Part shown: in pieces, positions 1-5,865 of the stretch
Position numbering within the stretch: the stretch's first letter is position 1
Layout: every line of letters begins with the position of its first letter
Assembly (NCBI GenBank): GCA_902588335.1
Contig: CACIOV010000040.1
Location: 1-5,865, forward strand
DNA: 5,865 nucleotides
Direction of reading: 5' to 3'
Origin: an uncultured Pelagibacteraceae bacterium
Lineage (GTDB): Bacteria > Pseudomonadota > Alphaproteobacteria > Pelagibacterales > Pelagibacteraceae
Made by a program: the position numbers and the translations under genes
Notes under the pieces: generated by a model
Seen by the model: only the letters and a program-made list of their open reading frames with translations
Told to the model about the DNA's origin: nothing
The model's database searches: none

Positions 1-470
1 TAAGAAACGATATTATTGAAGCTGTTTATTCATCGCATACCGGTAGTGATTTTTTATTACTTTATAAGAAATGTTTGTTGATTAATAAAAACATCTCTAA
101 AGATATATGTAAAAATATTATTGGAACATACAAACGAGCTTCAAATATTATTTATCAAGAGTTAAAAAGTAAAAAAGATAGCATTTTGGGACAGCCAGAA
201 TTGTTTTTATTTAAAAAAGACGAAGAGAAAAATTTATATGATAAAATAAATGAAATTCAGCTGTATTTTTCAAATACCAAAAAGCAAGAAAGTTATGACG
301 AAACGTTAAAAGTACTAGCCGCAGCAAAGCCTGTTACGGATAATTTTTTTGATAATGTGATTGTAAATGATGAAAATTCAGATATAAAAAAAAATCGCTT
401 AGAACTATTACAAATGTTTTGTAGGACTTACAATAATTTTATAGATTTTTCGAAAGTAGAAGGAGCTTAG
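1..470 (+). CDS. glyS: Glycyl-tRNA synthetase beta subunit, C-terminal part (5' end outside window)
   Basis: This is the 3' end of the beta subunit of the tetrameric (alpha2beta2) cytoplasmic glycyl-tRNA synthetase, which attaches glycine to tRNA-Gly. The frame is open from the window edge (first full codon at position 3), so about 156 residues are visible; the family is usually near 690. An internal ATG at 75 is not the start. What is seen matches the C-terminal anticodon-binding (DALR-like) region: an RNDIIEAV stretch, a YKRASNI helix, then LKVLAAAKPVTDNFFDNVIV with NRLELLQMF after it, the typical end of GlyS. The alpha subunit gene glyQ is expected upstream but cannot be seen. The TAG stop is followed with no gap by the ppdK start in the same frame, so the two are probably co-transcribed. 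The family call is firm; the missing N-terminal part cannot be judged. Confidence 0.93.
   Translation, partial: RNDIIEAVYSSHTGSDFLLLYKKCLLINKNISKDICKNIIGTYKRASNIIYQELKSKKDSILGQPELFLFKKDEEKNLYDKINEIQLYFSNTKKQESYDETLKVLAAAKPVTDNFFDNVIVNDENSDIKKNRLELLQMFCRTYNNFIDFSKVEGA
460..465 (+). promoter_or_regulatory. Shine-Dalgarno site for ppdK
   Basis: AAGGAG lies inside the last codons of glyS, 5 bases before the TTG at 471. It is the best ribosome-binding match at any gene start in the window. It supports the unusual TTG start of ppdK, because no ATG occurs in frame until codon 33, inside the conserved ATP-grasp region. Translation of ppdK therefore begins on message still being read as glyS. Confidence 0.8.
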
Positions 471-3101
471 TTGAGCAAATTAATTTATAGATTTAATAAT
501 CAGAAACCTCAAAGTAGTTTTAATTCAAAGATCATTCTTGGAGGAAAAGGAGCAAATTTAGCTCAAATGGCTAAATTAGGATTACCAGTCCCGCCTGGTT
601 TTACAATATCAACTGCTGTATGTGATGATTTTTATAGGAATAAAAAAAGAATTCCAAAAAAACTTGTCCAGCAAGTAAAAAAAGAAATTAAAATAATTGA
701 AAAAATTTCAAAAAAAAAATTTGGAGACTTGTTAAACCCGCTATTAATATCTGTAAGATCGGGTGCAAGAGTTTCAATGCCAGGTATGATGGATACAATT
801 TTAAATTTGGGATTAAATGATAAGACAGTTATTTCTTTAAAGAACAAAACTTCCAATGGAAGATTTGCTAAAGATAGCTATAGAAGGCTTATTCAAATGT
901 ATAGCAATGTTGTTCTCGGAATAAAACCTCATATTTTTGAAGAGATGATTGATAATTATAAATTAACCAAAGGTGTAATACAAGATACTGAGCTTGAGGA
1001 GGATGACTGGGATGGGTTAATAAAAAATTTTAAAGAAATAGTCAAAGAGAAAACTAAAAAAAACTTTCCTCAGGACGTGAACGAACAATTATGGGGAGCA
1101 ATTAGTGCAGTTTTTTTATCTTGGAACAGCAAAAGAGCAAAAACTTATAGAAAGATAAATTATATACCAGATCATTGGGGTACAGCGGTTAATGTTCAAG
1201 CTATGGTATTTGGAAATATGGGTAATGATTGCGCTACAGGTGTTGCTTTTACAAGAAATCCATCTACGGGTAAAAAAGAAGTTTTTGGAGAATATTTGAT
1301 TAATGCACAAGGTGAAGATGTTGTTGCTGGAATAAGAACCCCACAGAATTTGCTTTCGATGAATAAAACTATGCCAAAAATTTTTCAGCAACTAAAAAAA
1401 ATTTTTAAATTATTAGAAAAAAAATATAAAGATATGCAAGATATTGAATTTACAGTTGAAAATAATAAATTGTGGATGTTGCAAACAAGATCTGGAAAGC
1501 GAGCTGCCAAAGCTTCAATTAAAATTGCAGTTGATATGGTTCACGAAAAATTGATTTCAAATAAAGAAGCAATTTTGAGAATTGATCCAAATACATTAGA
1601 CACTTTATTACATCCCACATTAAATGAAAAAGCTGAAAAAAGAGTGATAGCATCAGGCCTTCCTGCTTCTCCTGGTGCGGCTAGCGGAAAAGTTACCTTT
1701 TCTGCAAATGAAGCAGAAAGATTGAAAGAGCAAATGCAAGATACAATTTTGGTAAGAGTTGAAACATCTCCTGAAGATATTAATGGTATGCATGCAGCAA
1801 AAGGAATCCTTACAGCAAGAGGTGGAATGACTAGTCATGCAGCAGTTGTAGCTCGAGGAATGGGAAAACCCTGTGTATCAGGATCAAGTGAGATAAAAGT
1901 TGATTATGAAAAGAAAATATTTATATCAGGTGGATACCAAATTAAAGAAGGTGACGTTATTACCATAGATGGTGGCAGCGGAAAAGTTATGCTTGGTGAA
2001 GTTCCTACGGTAAAACCAGATATATCAGGAGACTTTTCTAAAATAATGGCTTGGGCGGATCAGTACAGAAAACTTAAAGTGCGAACAAATTCAGAAACAC
2101 CATCAGACACAAAAGTTGCTAGAGATTTTGGAGCAGAAGGCATTGGGTTATGTAGAACAGAACATATGTTTTTTGATGAAAAAAGAATAGTTTCTGTAAG
2201 ACAAATGATTCTTTCTAAAACGCTAGAAGATAGAAAAGAAGCTTTAGCAAAACTGCTTCCTTATCAGAGAAATGATTTTGTTGAAATTTTTAAAATCATG
2301 AATGGCTTACCTGTAACGGTTAGGCTTTTAGATCCCCCTTTACATGAGTTTTTACCCAAAACAGATAAAGATATTGATGAAATAGCCAAAGAATTAAATA
2401 TTAGTCGTGAAGATATAAAATCCAGAATTATTGAGTTGCACGAACAGAATCCCATGTTGGGGCATAGAGGATGCAGATTGGGTATTTCATTTCCTGAAAT
2501 TTACCAAATGCAATGTGAAGCAATCTTTGAAGCGTTAACTGAATGTAAAAAGAAAAAAATAAAACCAGTTATACCAGAAATAATGATTCCGCTTGTTTCT
2601 ACAGCTTCTGAAATTAAAATACTTGGAAATTTAGTCAAAACAACTGCTGAAGAAATTCAAAAGAAACATTCGATAAAAATAAAGTATTACGTTGGAACGA
2701 TGATAGAACTTCCAAGAGCAGCCTTGAGAGCAAAAGATATAGCAAAGTATGCTGATTTTTTTAGTTTTGGAACTAATGATTTAACACAAACTACTTTTGG
2801 AATAAGTAGAGATGATTCTGGAAAATTTTTAAATGATTATGTAGAAAATAATATTTTTTATGAAGATCCTTTTGTCAGTATCGATGAAAGGGGTGTAGGA
2901 GAACTGATTGAAATTGCAACAAAACGTGGGCGAATGCATAAAAAATCACTTAAACTTGGTATTTGTGGAGAGCATGGTGGCAATCCTGCAAGTATTGAGT
3001 TTTGTGAAAAAGTTAAATTAAATTATGTATCTTGCTCTCCTTATAGGGTTCCGGTAGCTCGCCTAGCAGCAGCACAAGCTTATCTAAAGAAAAAGAAATA
3101 A
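471..3101 (+). CDS. ppdK: Pyruvate, phosphate dikinase (PPDK)
   Basis: Cytoplasmic PPDK interconverts pyruvate + ATP + phosphate with phosphoenolpyruvate + AMP + pyrophosphate through a phosphohistidine carrier. At 876 aa it is full length (bacterial PPDKs are about 870-880). Domains in order: ATP-grasp nucleotide-binding domain, about 18-350, with GGKGANL (K26), SVRSGARVSMPGMMDT (R96), and D324, E326, Q338 and R340 near its end; swivelling phosphohistidine domain, about 390-510, with GGMTSHAAVVARG and catalytic H456; C-terminal PEP/pyruvate TIM barrel, about 525-875, with R562, R618, E746, N769, D770 and ICGEHGG holding catalytic C832. These match the known catalytic residues of the Clostridium symbiosum enzyme, so it should be active. 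The TTG start follows from the good Shine-Dalgarno site and from the conserved region beginning near residue 4. It abuts glyS upstream and lies 4 bases before a DUF2805 gene. Reaction direction (gluconeogenic or glycolytic) cannot be read from sequence. Confidence 0.97.
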   Translation: MSKLIYRFNNQKPQSSFNSKIILGGKGANLAQMAKLGLPVPPGFTISTAVCDDFYRNKKRIPKKLVQQVKKEIKIIEKISKKKFGDLLNPLLISVRSGARVSMPGMMDTILNLGLNDKTVISLKNKTSNGRFAKDSYRRLIQMYSNVVLGIKPHIFEEMIDNYKLTKGVIQDTELEEDDWDGLIKNFKEIVKEKTKKNFPQDVNEQLWGAISAVFLSWNSKRAKTYRKINYIPDHWGTAVNVQAMVFGNMGNDCATGVAFTRNPSTGKKEVFGEYLINAQGEDVVAGIRTPQNLLSMNKTMPKIFQQLKKIFKLLEKKYKDMQDIEFTVENNKLWMLQTRSGKRAAKASIKIAVDMVHEKLISNKEAILRIDPNTLDTLLHPTLNEKAEKRVIASGLPASPGAASGKVTFSANEAERLKEQMQDTILVRVETSPEDINGMHAAKGILTARGGMTSHAAVVARGMGKPCVSGSSEIKVDYEKKIFISGGYQIKEGDVITIDGGSGKVMLGEVPTVKPDISGDFSKIMAWADQYRKLKVRTNSETPSDTKVARDFGAEGIGLCRTEHMFFDEKRIVSVRQMILSKTLEDRKEALAKLLPYQRNDFVEIFKIMNGLPVTVRLLDPPLHEFLPKTDKDIDEIAKELNISREDIKSRIIELHEQNPMLGHRGCRLGISFPEIYQMQCEAIFEALTECKKKKIKPVIPEIMIPLVSTASEIKILGNLVKTTAEEIQKKHSIKIKYYVGTMIELPRAALRAKDIAKYADFFSFGTNDLTQTTFGISRDDSGKFLNDYVENNIFYEDPFVSIDERGVGELIEIATKRGRMHKKSLKLGICGEHGGNPASIEFCEKVKLNYVSCSPYRVPVARLAAAQAYLKKKK

Positions 3102-3105
3102 TCTC

Positions 3106-3312
3106 ATGCTCAATAATGATGTAATAGGAATGGCCTGGGCTGATAGAATATCTTTTGAAGAAATAAAAAAAAAGACGGGTTTAAGCGAAAAGGAAGTTAT
3201 TAAAGTTATGAGAACAAATCTTAAAAGAAAAAGTTATCTTTTATGGAGAAAAAGAGTAAGGGGAAGATTAACGAAACACAGAAAATTGTTTAAATCTAAA
3301 TTTTCAAATTAA
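3106..3312 (+). CDS. DUF2805 / TIGR03643-type small basic protein, function unknown
   Basis: This 68-aa protein has the pattern I associate with the DUF2805 (TIGR03643) family: MAWADRISFEEI at 9-20, GLSEKEVIKVMR at 25-36, and WRKRVRGRLTKH at 47-58. No biochemical role is known to me. Residues 16-36 look like a helix-turn-helix (FEEI, a turn at TGLSEKE, then a second helix), recalling sigma-factor region 4 type folds. The tail is very basic: about 20 Lys/Arg against 6 Asp/Glu in the whole protein. Binding to DNA or RNA is therefore a reasonable inference, not a demonstrated fact. There is no signal peptide or membrane segment, so it should be cytoplasmic. The ATG lies 4 bases after the ppdK stop with only a weak purine stretch before it, so expression probably depends on the ppdK transcript. 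Its last 17 bases overlap the end of nadC on the other strand. Confidence 0.85.
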   Translation: MLNNDVIGMAWADRISFEEIKKKTGLSEKEVIKVMRTNLKRKSYLLWRKRVRGRLTKHRKLFKSKFSN

Positions 3313-4111
3313 AATTAATACTTGGCGCACTATGAGTAATTTGGCCTACAGATATTCTTTTAACTCCTGTAGCAGCGATTTTTTTAACATTTTTTATAGA
3401 AACTCCTCCCGAAGCCTCTGTTTCATAAAGTTTACTCGACATCTTAACTCCTTTTTTAAGATTTTTTATACTCATATTATCAAATAATACTCTGTTAAAT
3501 TTTAAACCTAAAATTTTTTTGAGTTGGCTTAAATTATCCACCTCTACTGTAATTTTTTTTCCTTTTTTATTTTTTATAGCTCTTTTGACTAATTTTTGAA
3601 TGTTTCCATCTATAACGATATGATTATCTTTTATTAAAATTTCATCACTTAGGTTAAATCTGTGATTAAGTCCTCCACCTAACTTTACTCCATATTTTTG
3701 TATTGATCTTAAATTTGGCGCTGTTTTTCTTGTACAACAGATCTTACAGTTTTTACCTTTTATTTTATCTACAAATTTTCTTGTCGTTGTTGCAACTCCA
3801 GAGACAAGACTTAAAAAATTAAGAGCCACTCTTTCACTTTTTAAAATTCCTTTAGCTTTTCCATATACAGTAGCTACAACTTTTCCTTTATTTATTCTTT
3901 TTCCGTCTTTCAATTTAGATGTAAAGAGAACTTTTTTATCTGAATATTTAAAAGCTTCTTTTGCAAAACTTAAACCGCCAACTATACAGCTTTGGTTAGA
4001 AATAATTTTTGCTTTGATTTTTTTATTATTTTTTATGAGTTTAGTTGTGATGTCTCCAGAAGGTCTCAAATCTTCTGACATGGCTTGTTTTACAAGATTT
4101 TTACTTATCAC
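3296..4111 (-). CDS. nadC: Nicotinate-nucleotide pyrophosphorylase (quinolinate phosphoribosyltransferase)
   Basis: Cytoplasmic NadC converts quinolinate + PRPP to nicotinate mononucleotide, CO2 and pyrophosphate, the step after NadA in de novo NAD synthesis. At 271 aa it is slightly shorter than many homologues (about 280-300) but complete. Motifs: EDLRPSGDITT (13-23), ERVALNFLSLVSG (93-105, R94), CTRKTAPNLR (126-135, R128 and K129), GGGLNHRF (145-152, H150 and R151), KDNH (K161), E190, D211, EASGGV (232-237) and ISVGQITHSA (253-262). These are the usual substrate-binding residues of the family. The start is GTG: the nadA stop TAA lies two codons upstream in the same frame, and starting at the internal ATG (codon 11) would cut the helix before EDL. 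No clear Shine-Dalgarno site precedes it, so translation is probably coupled to nadA, only 3 bases away. The protein is unusually lysine-rich, as expected in a very A+T-rich genome. Confidence 0.96.
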   Translation of the reverse strand: MISKNLVKQAMSEDLRPSGDITTKLIKNNKKIKAKIISNQSCIVGGLSFAKEAFKYSDKKVLFTSKLKDGKRINKGKVVATVYGKAKGILKSERVALNFLSLVSGVATTTRKFVDKIKGKNCKICCTRKTAPNLRSIQKYGVKLGGGLNHRFNLSDEILIKDNHIVIDGNIQKLVKRAIKNKKGKKITVEVDNLSQLKKILGLKFNRVLFDNMSIKNLKKGVKMSSKLYETEASGGVSIKNVKKIAATGVKRISVGQITHSAPSINFNLKI

Positions 4112-4114
4112 GTT

Positions 4115-5122
4115 TTAATGACTACGACCTATTGCAACCATACGCTCGACAGATCTTCGAGCTTTTTTGATTATCATGTCAGGTATAAGTATTTCATTAG
4201 TTTCTTTTTCAAGACATTCTAATATTTTAGGTAAGCTAATTGTTTTCATGTAAGGACATAAATTACATGGTTTAATAAATTGAACATTTGGATTATCAAC
4301 TTGAACGTTGTCACTCATGGAGCATTCAGTAACCAACATAACTTTTTTTGGTTGTTTCTCTTTAACATATCTACTCATACCCGAAGTGGAACCAGTGAAA
4401 TCCGAAGCAGCAATAACTTCTGGTGGGCATTCTGGGTGGGTAAGAACTACAATTTCAGGATTTTGTTTTTTAATATCTTCAACCTCTTGTGCGCTAAATC
4501 TTTCATGGACAATGCAAGTTCCAACCCAAGATATAATTTGAACCTTCGTTTTTGATTGCACATACTTTGCCATATACTGATCTGGTAAAAATATAACTCT
4601 ATCTGTTCCTAGAGACTCAACCACTCTAACTGCATTAGCAGAAGTACAACAAATATCTGATTCAGCTTTAACTTCTGCAGAGGTGTTTACATAGGTTACC
4701 ACTGGTACACCTGGATATTTTTCTTTGAGCATTCTCACATCTTTTCCCGTAATTGATGAAGCTAAAGAACATCCAGCACCCATATCCGGTAACAAAACTT
4801 TTTTATTTGGGTTCATTAACTTTGCAGTTTCTGCCATAAAATGAACTCCACATAACACAATAATATCAGCGTGTGTTTTTTCAGCTTCAACTGCTAATGC
4901 TAAAGAATCGGCCGCAATATCTGCAACGCCATGAAAAATTTCTGGAGTTTGATAGTTATGTGCTAGCACAACTGCGTTTTTTTCTTTTTTCAACATATTA
5001 ATTTTATGAATTAGCGGAGCATGAAACGACCACTCAATTTTAGGAATAACTTTAGAAACTTTTTTATATATTTGATCGGTTTCTCTTTTTATCTTTACAT
5101 CTGTTTCGGTACTTGTTTCCAT
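4115..5122 (-). CDS. nadA: Quinolinate synthase (4Fe-4S enzyme)
   Basis: NadA condenses iminoaspartate with dihydroxyacetone phosphate to give quinolinate in the cytoplasm, using an oxygen-sensitive [4Fe-4S] cluster. Its 335 aa match the family (Escherichia coli about 347). Visible motifs: AHNYQ (54-58, H55), CGVHFMAETA (91-100), DMGAGCSLA (113-121, cluster ligand C118), YVNTSAEVKAESDICCTSANA (from 144), WVGTCIVHERF (199-209, ligand C203, H206), THPECPPEV (228-236), GSTSGM (244-249) and KPCNLCPYMK (284-293). By alignment logic the last Cys of CxxC, C289, is the third ligand and C286 its partner. An in-frame TAG at 5134-5132 lies just upstream, so the ATG at 5122 is the first possible start and the N-terminus is firm. 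There is no evident Shine-Dalgarno site, and a possible promoter lies very close. nadC follows after 3 bases; nadB, which would supply iminoaspartate, is not adjacent. Confidence 0.97.
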   Translation of the reverse strand: METSTETDVKIKRETDQIYKKVSKVIPKIEWSFHAPLIHKINMLKKEKNAVVLAHNYQTPEIFHGVADIAADSLALAVEAEKTHADIIVLCGVHFMAETAKLMNPNKKVLLPDMGAGCSLASSITGKDVRMLKEKYPGVPVVTYVNTSAEVKAESDICCTSANAVRVVESLGTDRVIFLPDQYMAKYVQSKTKVQIISWVGTCIVHERFSAQEVEDIKKQNPEIVVLTHPECPPEVIAASDFTGSTSGMSRYVKEKQPKKVMLVTECSMSDNVQVDNPNVQFIKPCNLCPYMKTISLPKILECLEKETNEILIPDMIIKKARRSVERMVAIGRSH

Positions 5123-5128
5123 AAATAA

Positions 5129-5157
5129 AATCTATCAACTTGCAGATAAATTGTCAT
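5129..5157 (-). promoter_or_regulatory. Possible sigma-70 promoter for nadA-nadC
   Basis: On the minus strand ATGACA (5157-5152, five of six matches to TTGACA) is followed after 17 bases by TAGATT (5134-5129, four of six matches to TATAAT). Transcription would begin at about 5122, essentially at the nadA ATG, giving a leaderless or nearly leaderless message. That would fit the lack of a Shine-Dalgarno site. In such A+T-rich sequence matches like this arise by chance, so confidence is low. Confidence 0.27.
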
Positions 5158-5168
5158 TCATTTATTCT
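5140..5168 (+). promoter_or_regulatory. Possible promoter for tRNA-Leu
   Basis: TTGCAG (5140-5145) and TATTCT (5163-5168) are separated by 17 bases. They match the -35 and -10 consensus at three and four positions respectively. The predicted start near 5175 would leave a leader of about 3 bases before the tRNA. The position is sensible because the tRNA needs its own promoter (its upstream neighbour points away), but the match is modest. Confidence 0.35.
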
Positions 5169-5177
5169 GACGCATGA

Positions 5178-5263
5178 GCGGCTATGCTGGAATTGGTAGA
5201 CAGGCTTGGTTGAGGGCCAAGTGGGGTTTCCCATTGAGAGTTCGAGTCTCTCTAGCCGCACCA
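5178..5263 (+). tRNA. tRNA-Leu, anticodon GAG
   Basis: A class II (long variable arm) tRNA can be folded completely by eye. The acceptor stem GCGGCTA (5178-5184) pairs with TAGCCGC (5253-5259). The D stem is CTG/CAG around a loop containing TTGGTAGA. The anticodon stem CTTGG (5205-5209) pairs with CCAAG (5217-5221) around the loop TTGAGGG, with anticodon GAG at 5212-5214. The variable arm TGGG/CCCA has a 4-base loop (5222-5233). The T stem GAGAG/CTCTC closes the loop TTCGAGT (5241-5247). Discriminator A5260 is right for leucine, and CCA is encoded at 5261-5263. It reads CUC and CUU codons. It diverges from nadA and faces the unknown gene ending 16 bases downstream. No strong terminator hairpin follows it. 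Confidence 0.98.
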
Positions 5264-5279
5264 AAAGGATTATTTATTA

Positions 5280-5771
5280 TTAATTATCTTTTAATTGAAA
5301 GACTTGTTCTCCCGATTTTGGAACATGTACAAAAATTGGATCCGATGAGATAGGACCGCCTGGCGCAATTTTGATAATACCTTTTTTATGTTTTTTTTTA
5401 ATCACATCAGTATGAGCACATGAAATACCAATTATTGCTAATTTAAAATCCTCTTTTTCCCAGTTATTGTATTCTTCATTATCATTTTTTTTACATAATG
5501 CTCTATAAATAACAATTTCATTAAATGCATTTAAATAAATATCATTACTGTAATGTCTGGGAATTTGAACTAAGTACATTCCATTTAGTTTTTCATCATT
5601 TTCACGATTAAAATAATCTCGATCTGAATAGATATTCAATCCGGGGGAATATTCTTTTATAAAAATTACTTTAAAATTAACGCTTGATTTGTTCTTTTTA
5701 TAAGCAATAAAGCTGAAACAAAGAATTAGAAATAATATAATTAAATAAATTAAATTTTTTCTTTTACTCAT
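5280..5771 (-). CDS. Hypothetical membrane-anchored protein, family not recognised
   Basis: I do not recognise this 163-aa protein. A short positive start (SKRK) is followed by one strongly hydrophobic segment, residues 6-24, then KKNK. It is probably an uncleaved signal anchor holding a domain of about 135 residues in the periplasm, although positive charge on both sides leaves the topology uncertain. There is no proper lipobox: Cys18 is preceded by LIL. The soluble part is rich in Asn, Asp, Lys and Tyr. It contains IPRHYSNDIY (70-79), a probable beta-rich core (LAIIGISCAH, 111-120) and KIAPGGPISSDPIFVHVPKSG near the end. C93 and C118 could form a disulfide outside the membrane. The ATG overlaps the stop of the upstream gene in the arrangement ATGA, so the two are probably translated together. 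It converges on tRNA-Leu. It is likely real because of the open length, the anchor and the overlap. Confidence 0.68.
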   Translation of the reverse strand: MSKRKNLIYLIILFLILCFSFIAYKKNKSSVNFKVIFIKEYSPGLNIYSDRDYFNRENDEKLNGMYLVQIPRHYSNDIYLNAFNEIVIYRALCKKNDNEEYNNWEKEDFKLAIIGISCAHTDVIKKKHKKGIIKIAPGGPISSDPIFVHVPKSGEQVFQLKDN

Positions 5772-5865
5772 TTTATCCAGTCTGGTTTTAATATTTTAAC
5801 TTTTGATTTACCACAAATAAGCTCAATATTAGTGAATTCTTTTAAATCTGGATCAACAACTTTGA
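5768..5865 (-). CDS. C-terminal end of an unidentified protein (5' end outside window)
   Basis: The minus strand is open from the window edge to a TGA at 5770-5768, giving 32 residues: KVVDPDLKEFTNIEL, then ICGKSKVKILKPDWIK. The stop overlaps the ATG of the membrane-anchored protein by 4 bases (ATGA), a typical sign of translational coupling and the main reason to call this a gene. The fragment alternates charged and hydrophobic residues like beta strands, but it is too short for me to assign a family. Part of a longer protein in the same operon is the most likely reading. Confidence 0.5.
   Translation of the reverse strand, partial: KVVDPDLKEFTNIELICGKSKVKILKPDWIK

Noticed and set aside
632..2455. 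Several open frames of 60-90 codons on the minus strand within ppdK (632-856, 1116-1391, 1653-1838, 2264-2455)
   Set aside because: They lie entirely opposite strongly conserved ppdK codons, and their products are low-complexity, rich in Phe, Ser, Cys and Ile, with no domain. They are antisense shadows.
3299..3316. AATTTT / AAAATT inverted repeat at the DUF2805-nadC junction as a two-way terminator
   Set aside because: The six-pair stem is pure A+T with no following T-tract on either strand. Such repeats are expected by chance in this composition.
4280..4555. Two overlapping plus-strand open frames within nadA
   Set aside because: They sit opposite the conserved cysteine and histidine motifs of nadA and show no recognisable domain or ribosome-binding site.
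5123..5177. NAD-sensing riboswitch or leader before nadA
   Set aside because: Only 55 bases separate nadA from the tRNA and no conserved stem structure is visible. There is too little room for a riboswitch plus a promoter.
5286..5302. TCTTT / AAAGA hairpin just after tRNA-Leu as a terminator
   Set aside because: It is short, weak, lies inside the end of the 163-aa coding sequence, and has no T-run after it.
5715..5720. Lipoprotein signal at Cys18 of the 163-aa protein
   Set aside because: The residue before the Cys is Leu rather than Gly, Ala or Ser, so the lipobox rule is not met. An uncleaved anchor fits better.
1..5865. CRISPR arrays, insertion sequences, toxin-antitoxin or defence modules
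   Set aside because: No spaced direct repeats, terminal inverted repeats, transposase or nuclease motifs were seen on either strand.

Overview
The window is strongly A+T-rich, compactly packed bacterial chromosome. Low G+C, lysine-rich and asparagine-rich proteins, gene gaps of a few bases, and the order glycyl-tRNA synthetase beta subunit followed by pyruvate phosphate dikinase suggest an alphaproteobacterium with a streamlined genome. The SAR11 (Pelagibacterales) group is the best guess. This is inferred from composition and gene style, not from a marker-gene comparison.

Layout: (1) A plus-strand operon-like run covers positions 1-3312: the 3' end of glyS, a complete ppdK that starts with TTG directly after the glyS stop, and a small basic DUF2805-type protein. 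(2) A minus-strand pair, nadA then nadC (5122 down to 3296), encodes the last two steps of quinolinate and nicotinate mononucleotide synthesis. Its 3' end overlaps the DUF2805 gene tail to tail by 17 bp. (3) A tRNA-Leu with anticodon GAG (5178-5263, plus strand) diverges from nadA across 55 bp that probably hold both promoters. (4) Two minus-strand genes converge on the tRNA: an unrecognised membrane-anchored protein of 163 aa and, overlapping its start by 4 bp, the last 32 codons of an unrecognised gene that runs off the window.

How they work together: GlyS charges tRNA-Gly. PPDK interconverts pyruvate and phosphoenolpyruvate. NadA and NadC make nicotinate mononucleotide, the NAD precursor, from iminoaspartate and dihydroxyacetone phosphate. 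NadB, which makes the iminoaspartate, is not in the window. Most of the window is housekeeping. The parts with least explanation are the DUF2805 protein and the two unknown genes beside the tRNA. No gap without a gene exceeds 300 bases, and I see no mobile element, CRISPR array or defence gene.
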